A stretch of DNA of 64,000 nt from Ilyonectria destructans (lineage: Eukaryota > Ascomycota > Sordariomycetes > Hypocreales > Nectriaceae), in the NCBI GenBank assembly GCA_020740775.1, contig JAHEWK010000024.1, positions 1-64,000 on the forward strand, written 5' to 3'. Of this stretch, positions 44,801-53,053 are shown in pieces. The notes under the pieces are model-generated. The model was not told where the DNA came from. It worked only from the letters and a program-made list of their open reading frames with translations, and did not search any database. The translations under genes and the position numbers were made by a program. Position 1 is the stretch's first letter, and every line of letters starts with the position of its first letter.

Positions 44801-45419
44801 GTGGCTGATTTTCTGCATCGAGGTATCTTTGTTCCCGTTCTAGCACCTCTTGAAGATGTGCTTGCGTTTCCGGAGCCACAGTAGCGGATTTCGTGTATTG
44901 ATCATCACCGGCTTTTTCAGCTGACTTCCCCTTATAAGCTGCCATCTTGCGGCCGACTTCAAACCACCCGCTGGCAGCTCGGGATAGGAAAAATCGTTGA
45001 CAGGGGACATGTTCTATCCACGGGCGCTCGGGAGCCAAATCAATATCACCCTTCTTAGGTCTCCCTCGGCTTCGGGGATTTTGCCAACCGTGACAAGTGC
45101 GGAAATGCTTGTGGATCTTCTTTTCCTGCTTGGCGATGTACGGACATTTTCGACACTTCAGCCCATCTGGCTTTGGCGGGATCAGAAACGGGACTTCGCT
45201 CATAGTAGGTGGAGGAAACTGAAACCCCTGTAATCCGAGCTGGTCTTTAATGATTCCGGGAATTCTCGCGATATCTCTTGCTACTTTGTGTCGTTGTGCC
45301 GGGGTCATGTCTCGATGTCGTGTTCGCAGATGGGTGGGCACTTCATCCGAGACGCAGGCGAAGCGACATTTTTGGCATACTGGCACCCGATATCTTTCCA
45401 GGTAAACGAATGGCTCCAT
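41877..45419 (-). CDS. OrsD-recombinase-OrsD protein (A-type, right copy), uninterrupted
   Basis: A 1180-residue frame from ATG 45419 (MEPFVYLERYR). The N-terminal OrsD region has finger pairs CQKCRFAC...HLRTRH and LKCRKCPYIAK...HFRTCH, then CQRFFLSRAASGWFEV (~residue 150). An acidic linker lies at ~430-500. The recombinase module has R762 (VPRLLELLSL), K796 (HHKAKRS), R888 (VYRQLAIGI), H928 and Y937 (GHRPMQRAVTYGLD). A second OrsD region ends the protein (ILVCLLCKAAVRPG...HFRHVH; CKSCIYMTISRKN). It is the only unbroken A gene in the window and serves as template for the other two. Pfam knows the finger as OrsD (DUF3505), first named from the orsellinic acid cluster; the recombinase reading is mine. 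Confidence 0.82.
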   Translation of the reverse strand: MEPFVYLERYRVPVCQKCRFACVSDEVPTHLRTRHRDMTPAQRHKVARDIARIPGIIKDQLGLQGFQFPPPTMSEVPFLIPPKPDGLKCRKCPYIAKQEKKIHKHFRTCHGWQNPRSRGRPKKGDIDLAPERPWIEHVPCQRFFLSRAASGWFEVGRKMAAYKGKSAEKAGDDQYTKSATVAPETQAHLQEVLEREQRYLDAENQPRVYSKALGDDSFAATSLWLERTQWPIAYQNVRRDILQAMTRLPVCSRTDPSFNADFVLGQGPREGDADIVSLKHDEQKIACMLGAVDLTLDRCELTVQHTSRLLLCWLLSSKPGAYQPKPFALKTEENTRKKYRSLWKRFIAFILRAYLMSATIREQELKVHLFPELIRQLKCLWEHKAWDFIDTTRRKWRDMNKISHEGGALISPAPKEEQPGSSICDEMSWRDSHASTSDVDSESDAEDSAGEDEDFQEDESDNEASESIADPTMEDAREEIQHYADGHFESNDPDIAATLDEFLELLFQLSLTLSTENFIDGQPGSTLLIHFSGILGFSADCRQFRLARQYCPHLSGLIYVQRLIFLESALPLSSYVTIGIGQRPRIQQLERLNKVRERYMVAGSPTPLAELHSLRNFGYRVARTEPPTFFLHWSDDGDRVSWGDDSSLSMQDFRGLADYFITRAEELCDELMYGFEPHFDLSGIKDDMTNTQPGYSFVMHPDNGFENMYKDLLVRACTSRTGKLARQGEWNFKAITSYLRLMTRLEEMLGGGYLTACGQVPRLLELLSLAVENSPCATRGMFIWNGSVAYALQHHKAKRSTNQEFYVVRFLPIRLATVTLKYLTCIRRVGALLRREQLGQSSLGRSSLPGFLFFQSNGKAWTSTRLTALLKAASKKVWDREVNSRVYRQLAIGITEKHVREVYSPFNRYDDRSTDADRNVVFAWQSGHRPMQRAVTYGLDGAYPHQLQPSLLRAYEWASTRWHEFLHQASKKGAHVDEDPPTSIQRSMRAESYKVATFISQIDVQSINGTKKRRNYTSSEKLCQAGESHPNHTPARHIYSTVRLEGFACILSEYCILVCLLCKAAVRPGGAIESHFRHVHHLKGETLKAIKQLHSGWTLEDPMNMAPLDDGSKVITELAAQWGYSCKSCIYMTISRKNALTHCAQHKPGISKANAPAWKEVLLQTFMRGRYAQYWIVGDT

Positions 45420-45774
45420 AATATATGATTTGCCTTATATCGACCTGAGTTATCATTCAGCCGAAGGCTGACTCTACATTAATCCATAAGTTTCCAGAAT
45501 AATGAGGGTTTGGTGCAGACAAGGGTAATAAGTTTCCCGGGCTCTGATTGGCCCAAGTTTTGTATGGCCAGCCGCAAATCGTTCGACAATTGGCTGACGG
45601 CTCCAGAGAAGTGGGTCCAGGCCCATCTGCACCATGTCGCCGTTTGTTTACTCAGAAGATGGTTTGTTTACGTTACACTTGGCTGAAGATAGCCATTTCG
45701 TCCGCTTCAACGCTTCTGCGTGTCTTCTTTTCGTTAGGCACTGGGTCCTAAATCTACTTCCCGGGAGCTCTATA
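45420..45774. other. Intergenic stretch, nothing recognised
   Basis: About 350 bp separate the A-type gene (minus) and the decayed Helitron (plus). It should contain the promoter of the gene at 45419 and possibly the Helitron 5' end, but no terminus could be defined. Confidence 0.4.
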
Positions 45775-48276
45775 ATGGACATAATTTCCGTTGTCTGTGC
45801 CCGCTGTCGCGAGGAGAGACCGGCGGGTGACTTCGTCAGCAAAAGGAAATCTGCTGGGAACACGAAGAACTGCCTTGATTGTCGTAATAAGAACGATTCT
45901 CATGTCAGCTCTGTCTCCCCATTCTGTAAGATCAATACTAACTAAATGAAGTATTCCAGATCCAGAGACGCGACCTTGACGCTGAGGAACCTAGCCACAG
46001 CTGAGAGACGTGTCCCGAAGAGAACCGACGGAGATGCTGGCTTATCGCCTCCTAACGAGAGATCCGGAACCCAGCCTACGTCGCCAGAGAAACTACGGCA
46101 ACTCCATGCAGCTAGGAGGCTATTCAGAGAGTCACTTAGCCAGCCGCACGTAGTGCTGGGGACGCCAATTCCACCAACCCAACAAAGCACGCGGCGTTTC
46201 CGTGCTCTAGCTCCCTCACCTCCCGTGCAGACAACGGCCCATCCAATGGCCTCACATTCTGACCCATCTACTGTCCGAAGCAACACAGCTGGTTTGGATT
46301 ACTCTTACTTGGCTGCTAGGTTCCACAGGGCCGGGAAGGACTCGCAAGATGATCCTTCCAAGGCCGAGGCGAGGGCCAAGCTGGCCGCTGTCCAGCGCGG
46401 CCATCGTTCACGACGCCGTGCAGGGGAGACTGTGTCACTGACTCCTAGAATATCTCAACTCGGCGTCTTTGATGGGTCTGAGGGTCCTGGAGAAGGTATC
46501 CTTGTGCTGTGGTCCTGGTAAATTGTTCAGGCTAACCACGGAGCGTAGATGGGAGTCGAGATCGACTACAACCGAGTTGGTTTCAAGACGGGGATGCGAT
46601 AGCCAAGGAAGGCAATGACATGGGACAGTTCTCTGAATCTGATATTGACGCCGAGGACTATTTCAACTTACTCCTTTCGCCTGCTCGACCACGGAGGTAC
46701 CTCAAACAATTAGGGGTGGAGTGTGATTCCGACCCAGGGGACGAAGACGAGAACGACGATAATAATTCCGTGGATGGAAGCCCTCTTCGTCATCGCTTAC
46801 CGCAGCCTTCCGCACGGCTAAGGCGTGGTCGCCGTGGTCCTGCCCCTGGTACAGGAGGGCGGCCGAGACAATCTCGAAGGCAAACTCGATCGTCGAGGCC
46901 GCCACGACGGTATCGGAGTCCAGTGATGATTCCACCTGAAGAATCGGCGGTATTTCACGCACAAGACCCGGTGTGGAATGGAGACCTTGAGGCTTGCGCC
47001 TTGACTGGTCGCGACAAGGCAATCCTCCGCGAGTTCTGGACAAAGCTGGACAATGACCAAATGCAGTTTTGCGGTCGATGCCAAGAGAGTTGGTTCCAGA
47101 TGAAGATCGATTGCGATGGCATTTGTGCGCGTTGCTATCGAAAGGATGAGAAACGCCGCCCCGACGAGCCGTATTTCTTCTCTGCGGATAATCAGCTCGA
47201 CTTTGGCCCTGTACCGACCCGATTGCCCCAGCTTACGCCTATCGAAGAGTCTTTGATTGCTCGTGTTCACGTCCACGTGAACATTATGCTTGTGCGAGGG
47301 CAGCAGTACAAGTATCGGGGGCACGTGGTTCACTTTCTCCGCGAGGTTGGCTTAGTGTACAACCAGCTTCCGCTTTTGCCGCAGGAGTTGAACATTGTAT
47401 TACTACGTCCTGCCAATACGTCGTCCCACGCAATTCTTAGCCGGCAATTCACCCGCCAGTTCCGCGTTCGCCGCCAGCCGGTTGTCATATGGCTAGACTA
47501 CCTCCGCCGCCATCATCCTGGCTATCGATGCATCGTCATCGACGAAGAGAGGCTGAATCAATTGCCCCAAGATGGTAATGTCCTGGATGCTATCCCCCAG
47601 AGTCAGGTGGAGGCTGCCGATGTTGGACCCGGCTCACCCGAGGAAGATCAGGAGGCAGAGCCTGACCTGGAGGACGAGGCTGCGGTGCCGGACCTGTTAG
47701 CCAAGGACACGGAGCTCGATGCTCTGCGGTCTGCGGTCTATTCTCGCCGGAGAATCAGAAGCTGATTCAGGGCTTTCCACCAGCTTCCAGGTGCAGGCGC
47801 AACACGAGCTACGGCTCCCGAATATACGACACACACCCATTAATGAGTTCAATCGCTCTTATGCCCTACTCTCCTTGGCGTTTCCCTACCTCTTTCCTGA
47901 CGGTAGAGCCGACTTTGTTGAACCTCGATTACGCTCCATTGATTACAAGGATTACGTCGAGCACGCGATGCGCTGGCACGACGGGCGTTTTGCACGCCAC
48001 CCGACCTTCCGCTTCGTCGCCTTCAACACACTAATGCGGTCACAGGCACGTTCACGGTCCAGATTCTTCGTGAAGCGACATGATGGGAGGCACCAGCCGC
48101 TCACGCGAGAGCAACTCATTCAGGCGCTCGAACACAGCGAGGACCCCGAGGCGCAGGCGCTGATCAACTCGATCACAAGGCATGCGGTGTCTATTCGCGG
48201 TACGCGTCCATTCTGGAACAAAAAGAGGCAGGACCTCGAGGCCTATGCCTATAACCTTAAGGGATCAGGAGCTTAG
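45775..48276 (+). pseudogene. Decayed Helitron replicase gene, N-terminal part only
   Basis: It starts with a short Cys cluster (CARCREERPAGDF...CLDCRNKN) that many fungal Helitron proteins carry. A second exon begins near 45960, and an intron is predicted at 46496-46548 (GTATCC, CTAAC, GTAG). The frame then carries a Cys-rich block (CGRCQESWFQMKIDCDGICARC) and a DUF6570-like region to 47765. After a frame break the Helitron_like_N domain follows (FNRSYALLSLAFPYLFPDG ... FRFVAFNTLMRSQA), ending at 48276. The HUH endonuclease motifs and the Pif1-type helicase that should follow are missing. It cannot encode rolling-circle transposition. Confidence 0.75.
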
Positions 48277-48413
48277 GAAACGACAGGTGCTCACACGGAA
48301 TCCGTACATGTCACAAAATACCAAAAATGGCCATGGCAGTGGATCAGTACGTAGATAATGCAGTAGTAGTAATAGCTTCCCGGCCCACGGACACACAGCC
48401 TTCGGCTGAGGCT

Positions 48414-48452
48414 ACCCCATGCACCCCATCGCCGCTCCAATGTGCATGGGGT
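48414..48452 (+). repeat. 11-bp perfect hairpin downstream of the Helitron remnant
   Basis: ACCCCATGCAC (48414-48424) and GTGCATGGGGT (48442-48452) are perfect inverted repeats with a 17-nt loop. Helitrons carry a hairpin shortly before the 3' end, so this may be the transposon terminator. The expected CTRR end is not clearly placed after it. Confidence 0.6.
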
Positions 48453-48471
48453 GACGTAGTATTTTAGAACT

Positions 48472-48538
48472 CTACCCCTGTCGTTTAATTGAACTCTACC
48501 CCCTGTAAAGTGGGTCACAAAAAAGAACTCTACTACAG
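48472..48538 (+). repeat. TCTACCCC terminal-type cluster, second copy
   Basis: GAACTCTACCCCTG and GAACTCTACCCCCTG are followed by a small CCC...GGG stem, an A/T spacer and AACTCTACTAC. The order and spacing match 38622-38699. Serpin-coding sequence starts within about 10 bp after it, so it marks an element boundary. Confidence 0.6.
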
Positions 48539-48876
48539 TCCCAATAGTCATCGTACAGTAGGCTTAGCCTGCGATATGCTCTCGCACCAGGACTTGGCCA
48601 GGTCTCATGTGGCGCTCGTCAATGCGCTGGCTTTCAAGGGAACATGGAGGACCAAATTCGACCGCAGCCATACGAAATTAAAAACTCCTTTCTTTGTGGC
48701 CGAGACGGAAGAGCGAACGGTAGACATGATGTTCCTTCATGGAGAGAAAATCGCCATCCGGAAAGAAGGTGGCTACACGGCAGTCCGCCTGCCTACGGAG
48801 CGGCTTCGCCATCCGCTAGCATGGCTCTTGTAGCTTATCTGCCGGATAAAGGGACGCCGCTGGAGCAAGTCGTGCG

Positions 48877-49631
48877 CGACATGGTAGGGATGCGTTTTTG
48901 ACGTCATAAACCCCAAGTTACCAATTGACGTCATAAACCCCAACTGACGGGTAATTTACCGTCATAAACCTCCTTCCTAATTGGGTTTAGTGACTATCCC
49001 AAAAGGGGTTGGGGCGGGGGACGACCATGAGTTGTTGCGACCCCTGAGGAGGCTTCATCACCCCCCGATGTTGCTGTTGAGATTTCTTCACCGACAACAA
49101 CTATTTATGGTCATTACTGAGTCAATATGACCAATCGGGGAGGTCGTCCTAAACCTCATGGCATTGACGAATATTTCCGGCCGGCTTCGGAAGAGGGCTT
49201 TACGCTGAACCGTGTAGTCTGCAAGCTCTGCTCAAAGACTATGGCGAAGCACACCTCCAAACAACTTCGACACCTTCACACGCAATGCACCGCATATCGA
49301 CAGCTTCATGAAGTCATTCCCAGCCGACAACCGCTCATCAACACTAAGTTGGATAGTGTTAGCAAAGCATCTAAGGATGCATTGGACCTCTTGTACCCGC
49401 ACAGCCGATTTTGGTGTGATCGGTACCTCATCCCCGACGAATACCAATGCACACCAGACTGACTGTATGTGCGTATATCATTCCACCGACGCCGTTCCGT
49501 AGTCACCAAATAGTACTGGAAGCACGTGATAAATGACGCGTCATAAACCTCGGGTTTATGACCGTCATTTACCTAGGGGTTTTGGTAATTTACCTCCTGG
49601 TAATTTACCTCGATGCATCCCTACGACATGG
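48877..49631 (+). mobile_element. Non-autonomous hAT element (48885-49623) with 8-bp target duplication
   Basis: The 739-bp element begins TAGGGATGCG and ends CGATGCATCCCTA, an inverted repeat. It is flanked by CGACATGG at 48877-48884 and 49624-49631. Terminal TAGGGATG and 8-bp duplications are characteristic of hAT elements. Sub-terminal palindromes (GGGTAATTTACC, GTCATAAACC) recur at both ends. It splits the serpin gene. Confidence 0.93.
49127..49462 (+). CDS. BED-type zinc finger, N-terminal remnant of a hAT transposase
   Basis: A 111-residue frame inside the hAT element. It starts MTNRGGRPKPHGIDEYF and has a BED-like finger (VVCKLCSKTMAKHTSKQLRHLHTQC). BED fingers bind the element ends in hAT transposases. 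The catalytic DDE part is absent, so the element depends on a partner in trans or is dead. The short protein could still bind hAT ends; this is speculative. Confidence 0.7.
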   Translation: MTNRGGRPKPHGIDEYFRPASEEGFTLNRVVCKLCSKTMAKHTSKQLRHLHTQCTAYRQLHEVIPSRQPLINTKLDSVSKASKDALDLLYPHSRFWCDRYLIPDEYQCTPD

Positions 49632-50129
49632 ACCGCAGACCCCCCCCTTCGCCGTTTCGCGCAAAGAAGTACGACAAGTTTGGCTTCCCCAGGTTCGAGC
49701 TCGAAAGTACTTTGTCGATTCTGCCTATGCTCGAAGAGCTCGGGTTCCCCGTGAGAGGACCGAATCCGGAGATGGGAAGTGGAAGAAATGAAGCCCATTC
49801 TTGCATTCATAGAGCCATCATAAAGCTTAACGAGGAGGGCACCGAGGCGGCGGCTGCTACGGCCATGGTAAAGTCGAGGAGCCGATCCAAGCAGCCTCTC
49901 GCTCCCGAGATTTTGATATTTGACAGGCCGTTTGCTTTTTCGGTTCATTTAGATGATAATGATGCGGCGGTCTTTGCAGGGCTGTTTTTCGGACGGTAAA
50001 CGCGTGGGTGTGATCGAGGCGGGAGGGGGACAGACGACGCCATTTGCCTGACTGTCGAGGTGACAACTAATACCACACCTCCTTCGAGCACAAGCCTTGC
50101 AGCGTCGCTTCCAGGAAACGGTCAGTTTT

Positions 50130-50700
50130 CAACTTTCAACCCTACATGCGACTCCGCAGCTTGCGGTGCATGTGGGAGCTATCGCGTTGGGAGATAAGGT
50201 GATAAAGTCGGCTGCGGACCGGGACAGGCTCTCGAGAGAAGCAGGCGTGATTGCGTTCGGGATGGAGCACTGGGGTCTGGGATGAAGTGCCCTGCATCGT
50301 GGTCAAGGGAATGTGCGACTATGCGGACAGCCACAAGCACAAGGGATGGCAGTACTTTGCGGCGGCGACGGCGGCCTCGGCGTCTAAGGCAATTCTAGAA
50401 CGATATATCCGAACTGACAAAGCTATGACAGCATCCGCTGGCGAGCTTGTCTCCGACGTTGGCGAAGAAGGCCGGTAGCAAAGAAGACGGCAGGAGCCGC
50501 AACGCTTCCGCGGCCAGCATACCTCAAGAGGATGGAGAAGCCAAAGCCGTGCAAGGGCCGGTCTTCCACGGCCCCATCTTAGGCCAATACGTCACCCCAG
50601 AACCCACACGACGGGAGGGACTGTCAACTTCAACTTCAGGCCGCAGGGATAAGCCAGGGTAAGGGGACTTACAGGTGGGCAGCGCTCCTAATAGTCCGAC
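50130..50700 (+). pseudogene. NLR-type gene fragment: nucleoside-phosphorylase-like domain end plus sigma-like motif
   Basis: VHVGAIALGDKVIKSAADRD, followed after an indel near 50265 by [19 protein letters not shown] and [17 protein letters not shown], is the C-terminal half of the PNP_UDP (purine/uridine phosphorylase-like) domain that heads many fungal NLR proteins. After a linker comes GPVFHGPILGQYVTP, then, in another frame, GGTVNFNF (around 50620-50645). This looks like the sigma amyloid motif (NACHT_sigma) that can transmit a cell-death signal to a partner. NACHT and repeat domains are absent. At least two indels break the frame. Such proteins act in heterokaryon incompatibility or immunity-like responses. 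Confidence 0.7.
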
Positions 50701-50838
50701 CAAATTTTCGGACTAATAGTCCAGACTACAGTCTGCACTAATAGTCTGCGGACTATTAGTCTAGTCTGCAGTTCTCAAACCAGACTGCTAGTCCAGTCTA
50801 ACTTGACCAGACTGACCAGTAGTCTGGTCTGAGGACTA
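50690..50838 (+). repeat. Cluster of AGTCTG/CAGACT and GGACTA/TAGTCC short repeats
   Basis: Over about 150 bp the hexamers AGTCTG, CAGACT, GGACTA and TAGTCC recur many times in both orientations, giving overlapping hairpins. It ends exactly at the TA where the pogo element starts. Origin unknown; it may be part of a small inverted-repeat element. Confidence 0.6.
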
Positions 50839-53053
50839 TACCATGCAGCACCACCCTTTCGCCAACCCCACCCTTTCGCTAGGCAAAAAAAACACCACCA
50901 AAACTCAACTATTTCATTTATATAGAATTTGGCCAAAATAGAAGTTATTGGCAAGCGGTCACTTCTTATAGATATAAAATTGATTGGAATTTATTTTTCT
51001 GGTCTCGTGCAGTTGCGTGGGGCACGTGATGTATACAAGCCATTGTAAGGAAATATCACCATCTTAATCACCAAATTCCTCACCGCTCTTTCCCAACATT
51101 TCTCATGCCAGTCTCTTACAACGTAATAAAAATGCCTTCATCGCAGCCTCGTTGGAAATATACAGAAGACGATATGGCCGAGGCTATATTGGATATCACC
51201 GATAACGGCTGTTCACCCTCTCAAGCAGCTCAGAGCTGGGGAGTGCCTCGAAGGACTCTGATCGACAGATTTAACGGTCTGACGGCCATGAAAGAGCAAA
51301 TTCAGCCTGGTCAACGTTTGTCCAAGAATCAAGAAGATAAATTGGCTCTCTGGATTCTTCGTCAGGAGTCTCTGGGATATGCTCCGTCTCACAATCAGAT
51401 TCGCGCTTGCGTCATGGGCTTGTTAAGACAGCAAGGCGAACAACCAGAATTAGGACGCAACTGGGTAGCCAGATTCATCGATCGCCACCGAGACCTTAAA
51501 TCTAAGATCGGTAGACGTCAGGAAGCTAATAGGTTTGAATCCTTCACGCCTAAGGCGGTTCATTGGTACTTCGATATCAGGGAGGGCCAGTACGGCTAGA
51601 TTCGGCCTGAGAACATTGTTAACGTTGACGAAGGAGGCATCATGATCGGTTTTGGCAAGCCTCTATTTCTCTTTTCTCTTTATTTTTGAAATTTAACTAA
51701 CTAGACTCTCTTCGTTAGGGCTGGATAGCCTGGTGGTCGGAATCGCGGACCCGAAGCGAAAGGCTCTTCTCAAGGGACTACAAACTCGAAATTGGACTTC
51801 GTTTATCGAAGCTATTACTGCGGACGGCCGTTCCTTGACTCCTGGCATAATATTCAAGGGAAAGGAACTTTAAAAATAGTGGTTCCTTTATGAATTCAAG
51901 AAGATAGCGAACTGGCATTATATAACTTCACCTAAAGGGTAGACTGATGACCACATTAGTGTTGAGTGACTTGAAAGAATCTATTTGCCCCAGACCAAGC
52001 CTGCCGATAAGTCTGATGCCAGATTAATCATTCTAGACGGCCGCGGGAGCCATGCAACGGTACTGTCTTTGTTTATCTAGCTAAAGGTTGCTGCTAACCG
52101 AGCGAAGGACGAATGGATGGCTACATGCTTTTTGAATAACGTTTACTGTTGCTACCTTCCAGCACACTGCTCTCACGGCCTCCAGCCATTGGACAATGGA
52201 GTATTAAACGCCTCCAAAGCTGCATATCGACGAGAGTTGGAAAAGTTCGCTTCCCTGACTGATTCTGCTCCGATGGATAAGGTCAATTTCATCCGAGCCT
52301 ACGCCAAGGCTCGTGAAGTGGGAATGACGAAGAAGAATATACTCTCCGACTGGAGAGTTACTGGCAATTGGCCAATTTCGCAAGCCAAAGCTCTACAGCA
52401 CCCAGAAATCCAAGAGGATAGGCATAATGACAGCCCAAAGAGGACTCCGGAGCGGGCGCCGTATTTTAGCTCGGATGATACATCAAAAACCAGCCGCCAG
52501 ATTCGCGATCTTGGGCTAAACAAAACACCAAAGACACGAAGACGGTATAATGTGATAGCAAAAGGCTTTAAGACTCAACAACAGACGTTAATAGCGCATG
52601 CCATGAGAATTGCTGGCATGGAGGAGGAACTGGCACGTCTGAAGAGAGGGAAGAAGAGGAAGGCTATTCCGAATCCCAATAAACGTTTCATGACTCTGAG
52701 CGAGGCTCTAGCCTCTGGAGAAGCCAATCCAGAAAAAGGAAGCAAAAAGAAGTATGTTGTGGTGAACCATAGCTCTTCGGGGGAGTCAGGGCCAGAATCG
52801 GAGGCTGCTTCGGTTATTGAAGTCAGAGAAGAAACCATACTACCTCAGCGCACCATACGATCGGGGAGGCTGGTTAAAAGGCCTAAAAGTCAATAGACAC
52901 ATCAATTGTAAATTTACACCAGGCAACCATTTGCAAATAACTTTTATTTTGGTCAAGTTGTGTGTAAGTGAAATAGTTGAGTTTTGGTGGTGGTGGTTTT
53001 TTTTTTTGCCTAGCGAAAGGGTGGGGTTGGCGAAAGGGTGGTGCTGCATGGTA
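50839..53053 (+). mobile_element. pogo-type (Tc1/mariner superfamily) DNA transposon, inactive
   Basis: The element (50841-53051, 2211 bp) is bounded by TA target duplications (50839-50840 and 53052-53053). The ends CCATGCAGCACCACCC...GGGTGGTGCTGCATGG form near-perfect inverted repeats of roughly 75 bp with an A-run length difference. Each carries two CCCTTTCGC sub-terminal motifs, likely transposase binding sites. Good end conservation with a dead transposase gene suggests it could still be moved in trans. Confidence 0.93.
51132..52896 (+). pseudogene. pogo-family transposase (psq/CENPB-type HTH plus DDE_1), broken
   Basis: From ATG 51132 there is a psq-type helix-turn-helix (CSPSQAAQSWGVPRRTL) and a CENPB-type second HTH (ELGRNWVARFIDRHRDL). 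The DDE core follows: IVNVDEGGI (first Asp) after a TAG at 51597-51599, LIILDGRGSH (second Asp) and LQPLDNGVLNASK (third acidic position). Several stops lie between 51860 and 52080, and an intron-like gap lies near 51660-51718. The C-terminal frame 52117-52896 is open, with a basic KRGKKRKAIP stretch. Several stops are TAG/TAA where Gln is usual, which fits C-to-T damage such as repeat-induced point mutation. Confidence 0.85.

Larger units (their letters stand above)
48545..49999 (+). pseudogene. Serpin (serine-protease-inhibitor family) gene, truncated, frameshifted and split by a hAT element
   Basis: The first part (48545-48884) reads like the serpin core: LVNALAFKGTWRTKF, TPFFVAETEERTVDMM, then after a one-base loss near 48800 YGAASPSASMALVAYLPDKG. 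The second part (49624-49999) gives FGFPRFELESTLSILPMLEELGF, the hinge EEGTEAAAATA, a basic reactive-loop region (SRSRSKQ), and the C-terminal FDRPFAFSVH ... FAGLFFGR. Removing the hAT element and one 8-bp duplication joins the parts in frame. The N-terminal third is missing at the TCTACCCC boundary. The hinge, with small Ala residues, is of inhibitory type. Serpins are uncommon in ascomycetes, so transfer or an old rare gene is possible. Confidence 0.85.

Noticed and set aside
7131..45419. Calling the OrsD proteins members of the orsellinic acid cluster
   Set aside because: The finger carries that name only for historical reasons; no polyketide synthase or other cluster gene is in the window.
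48885..49623. CRISPR-like or regulatory reading of the repeated GTCATAAACC / GGTAATTTACC palindromes
   Set aside because: They are sub-terminal repeats of a hAT element with clear inverted ends and 8-bp target duplication, and the organism is a fungus.
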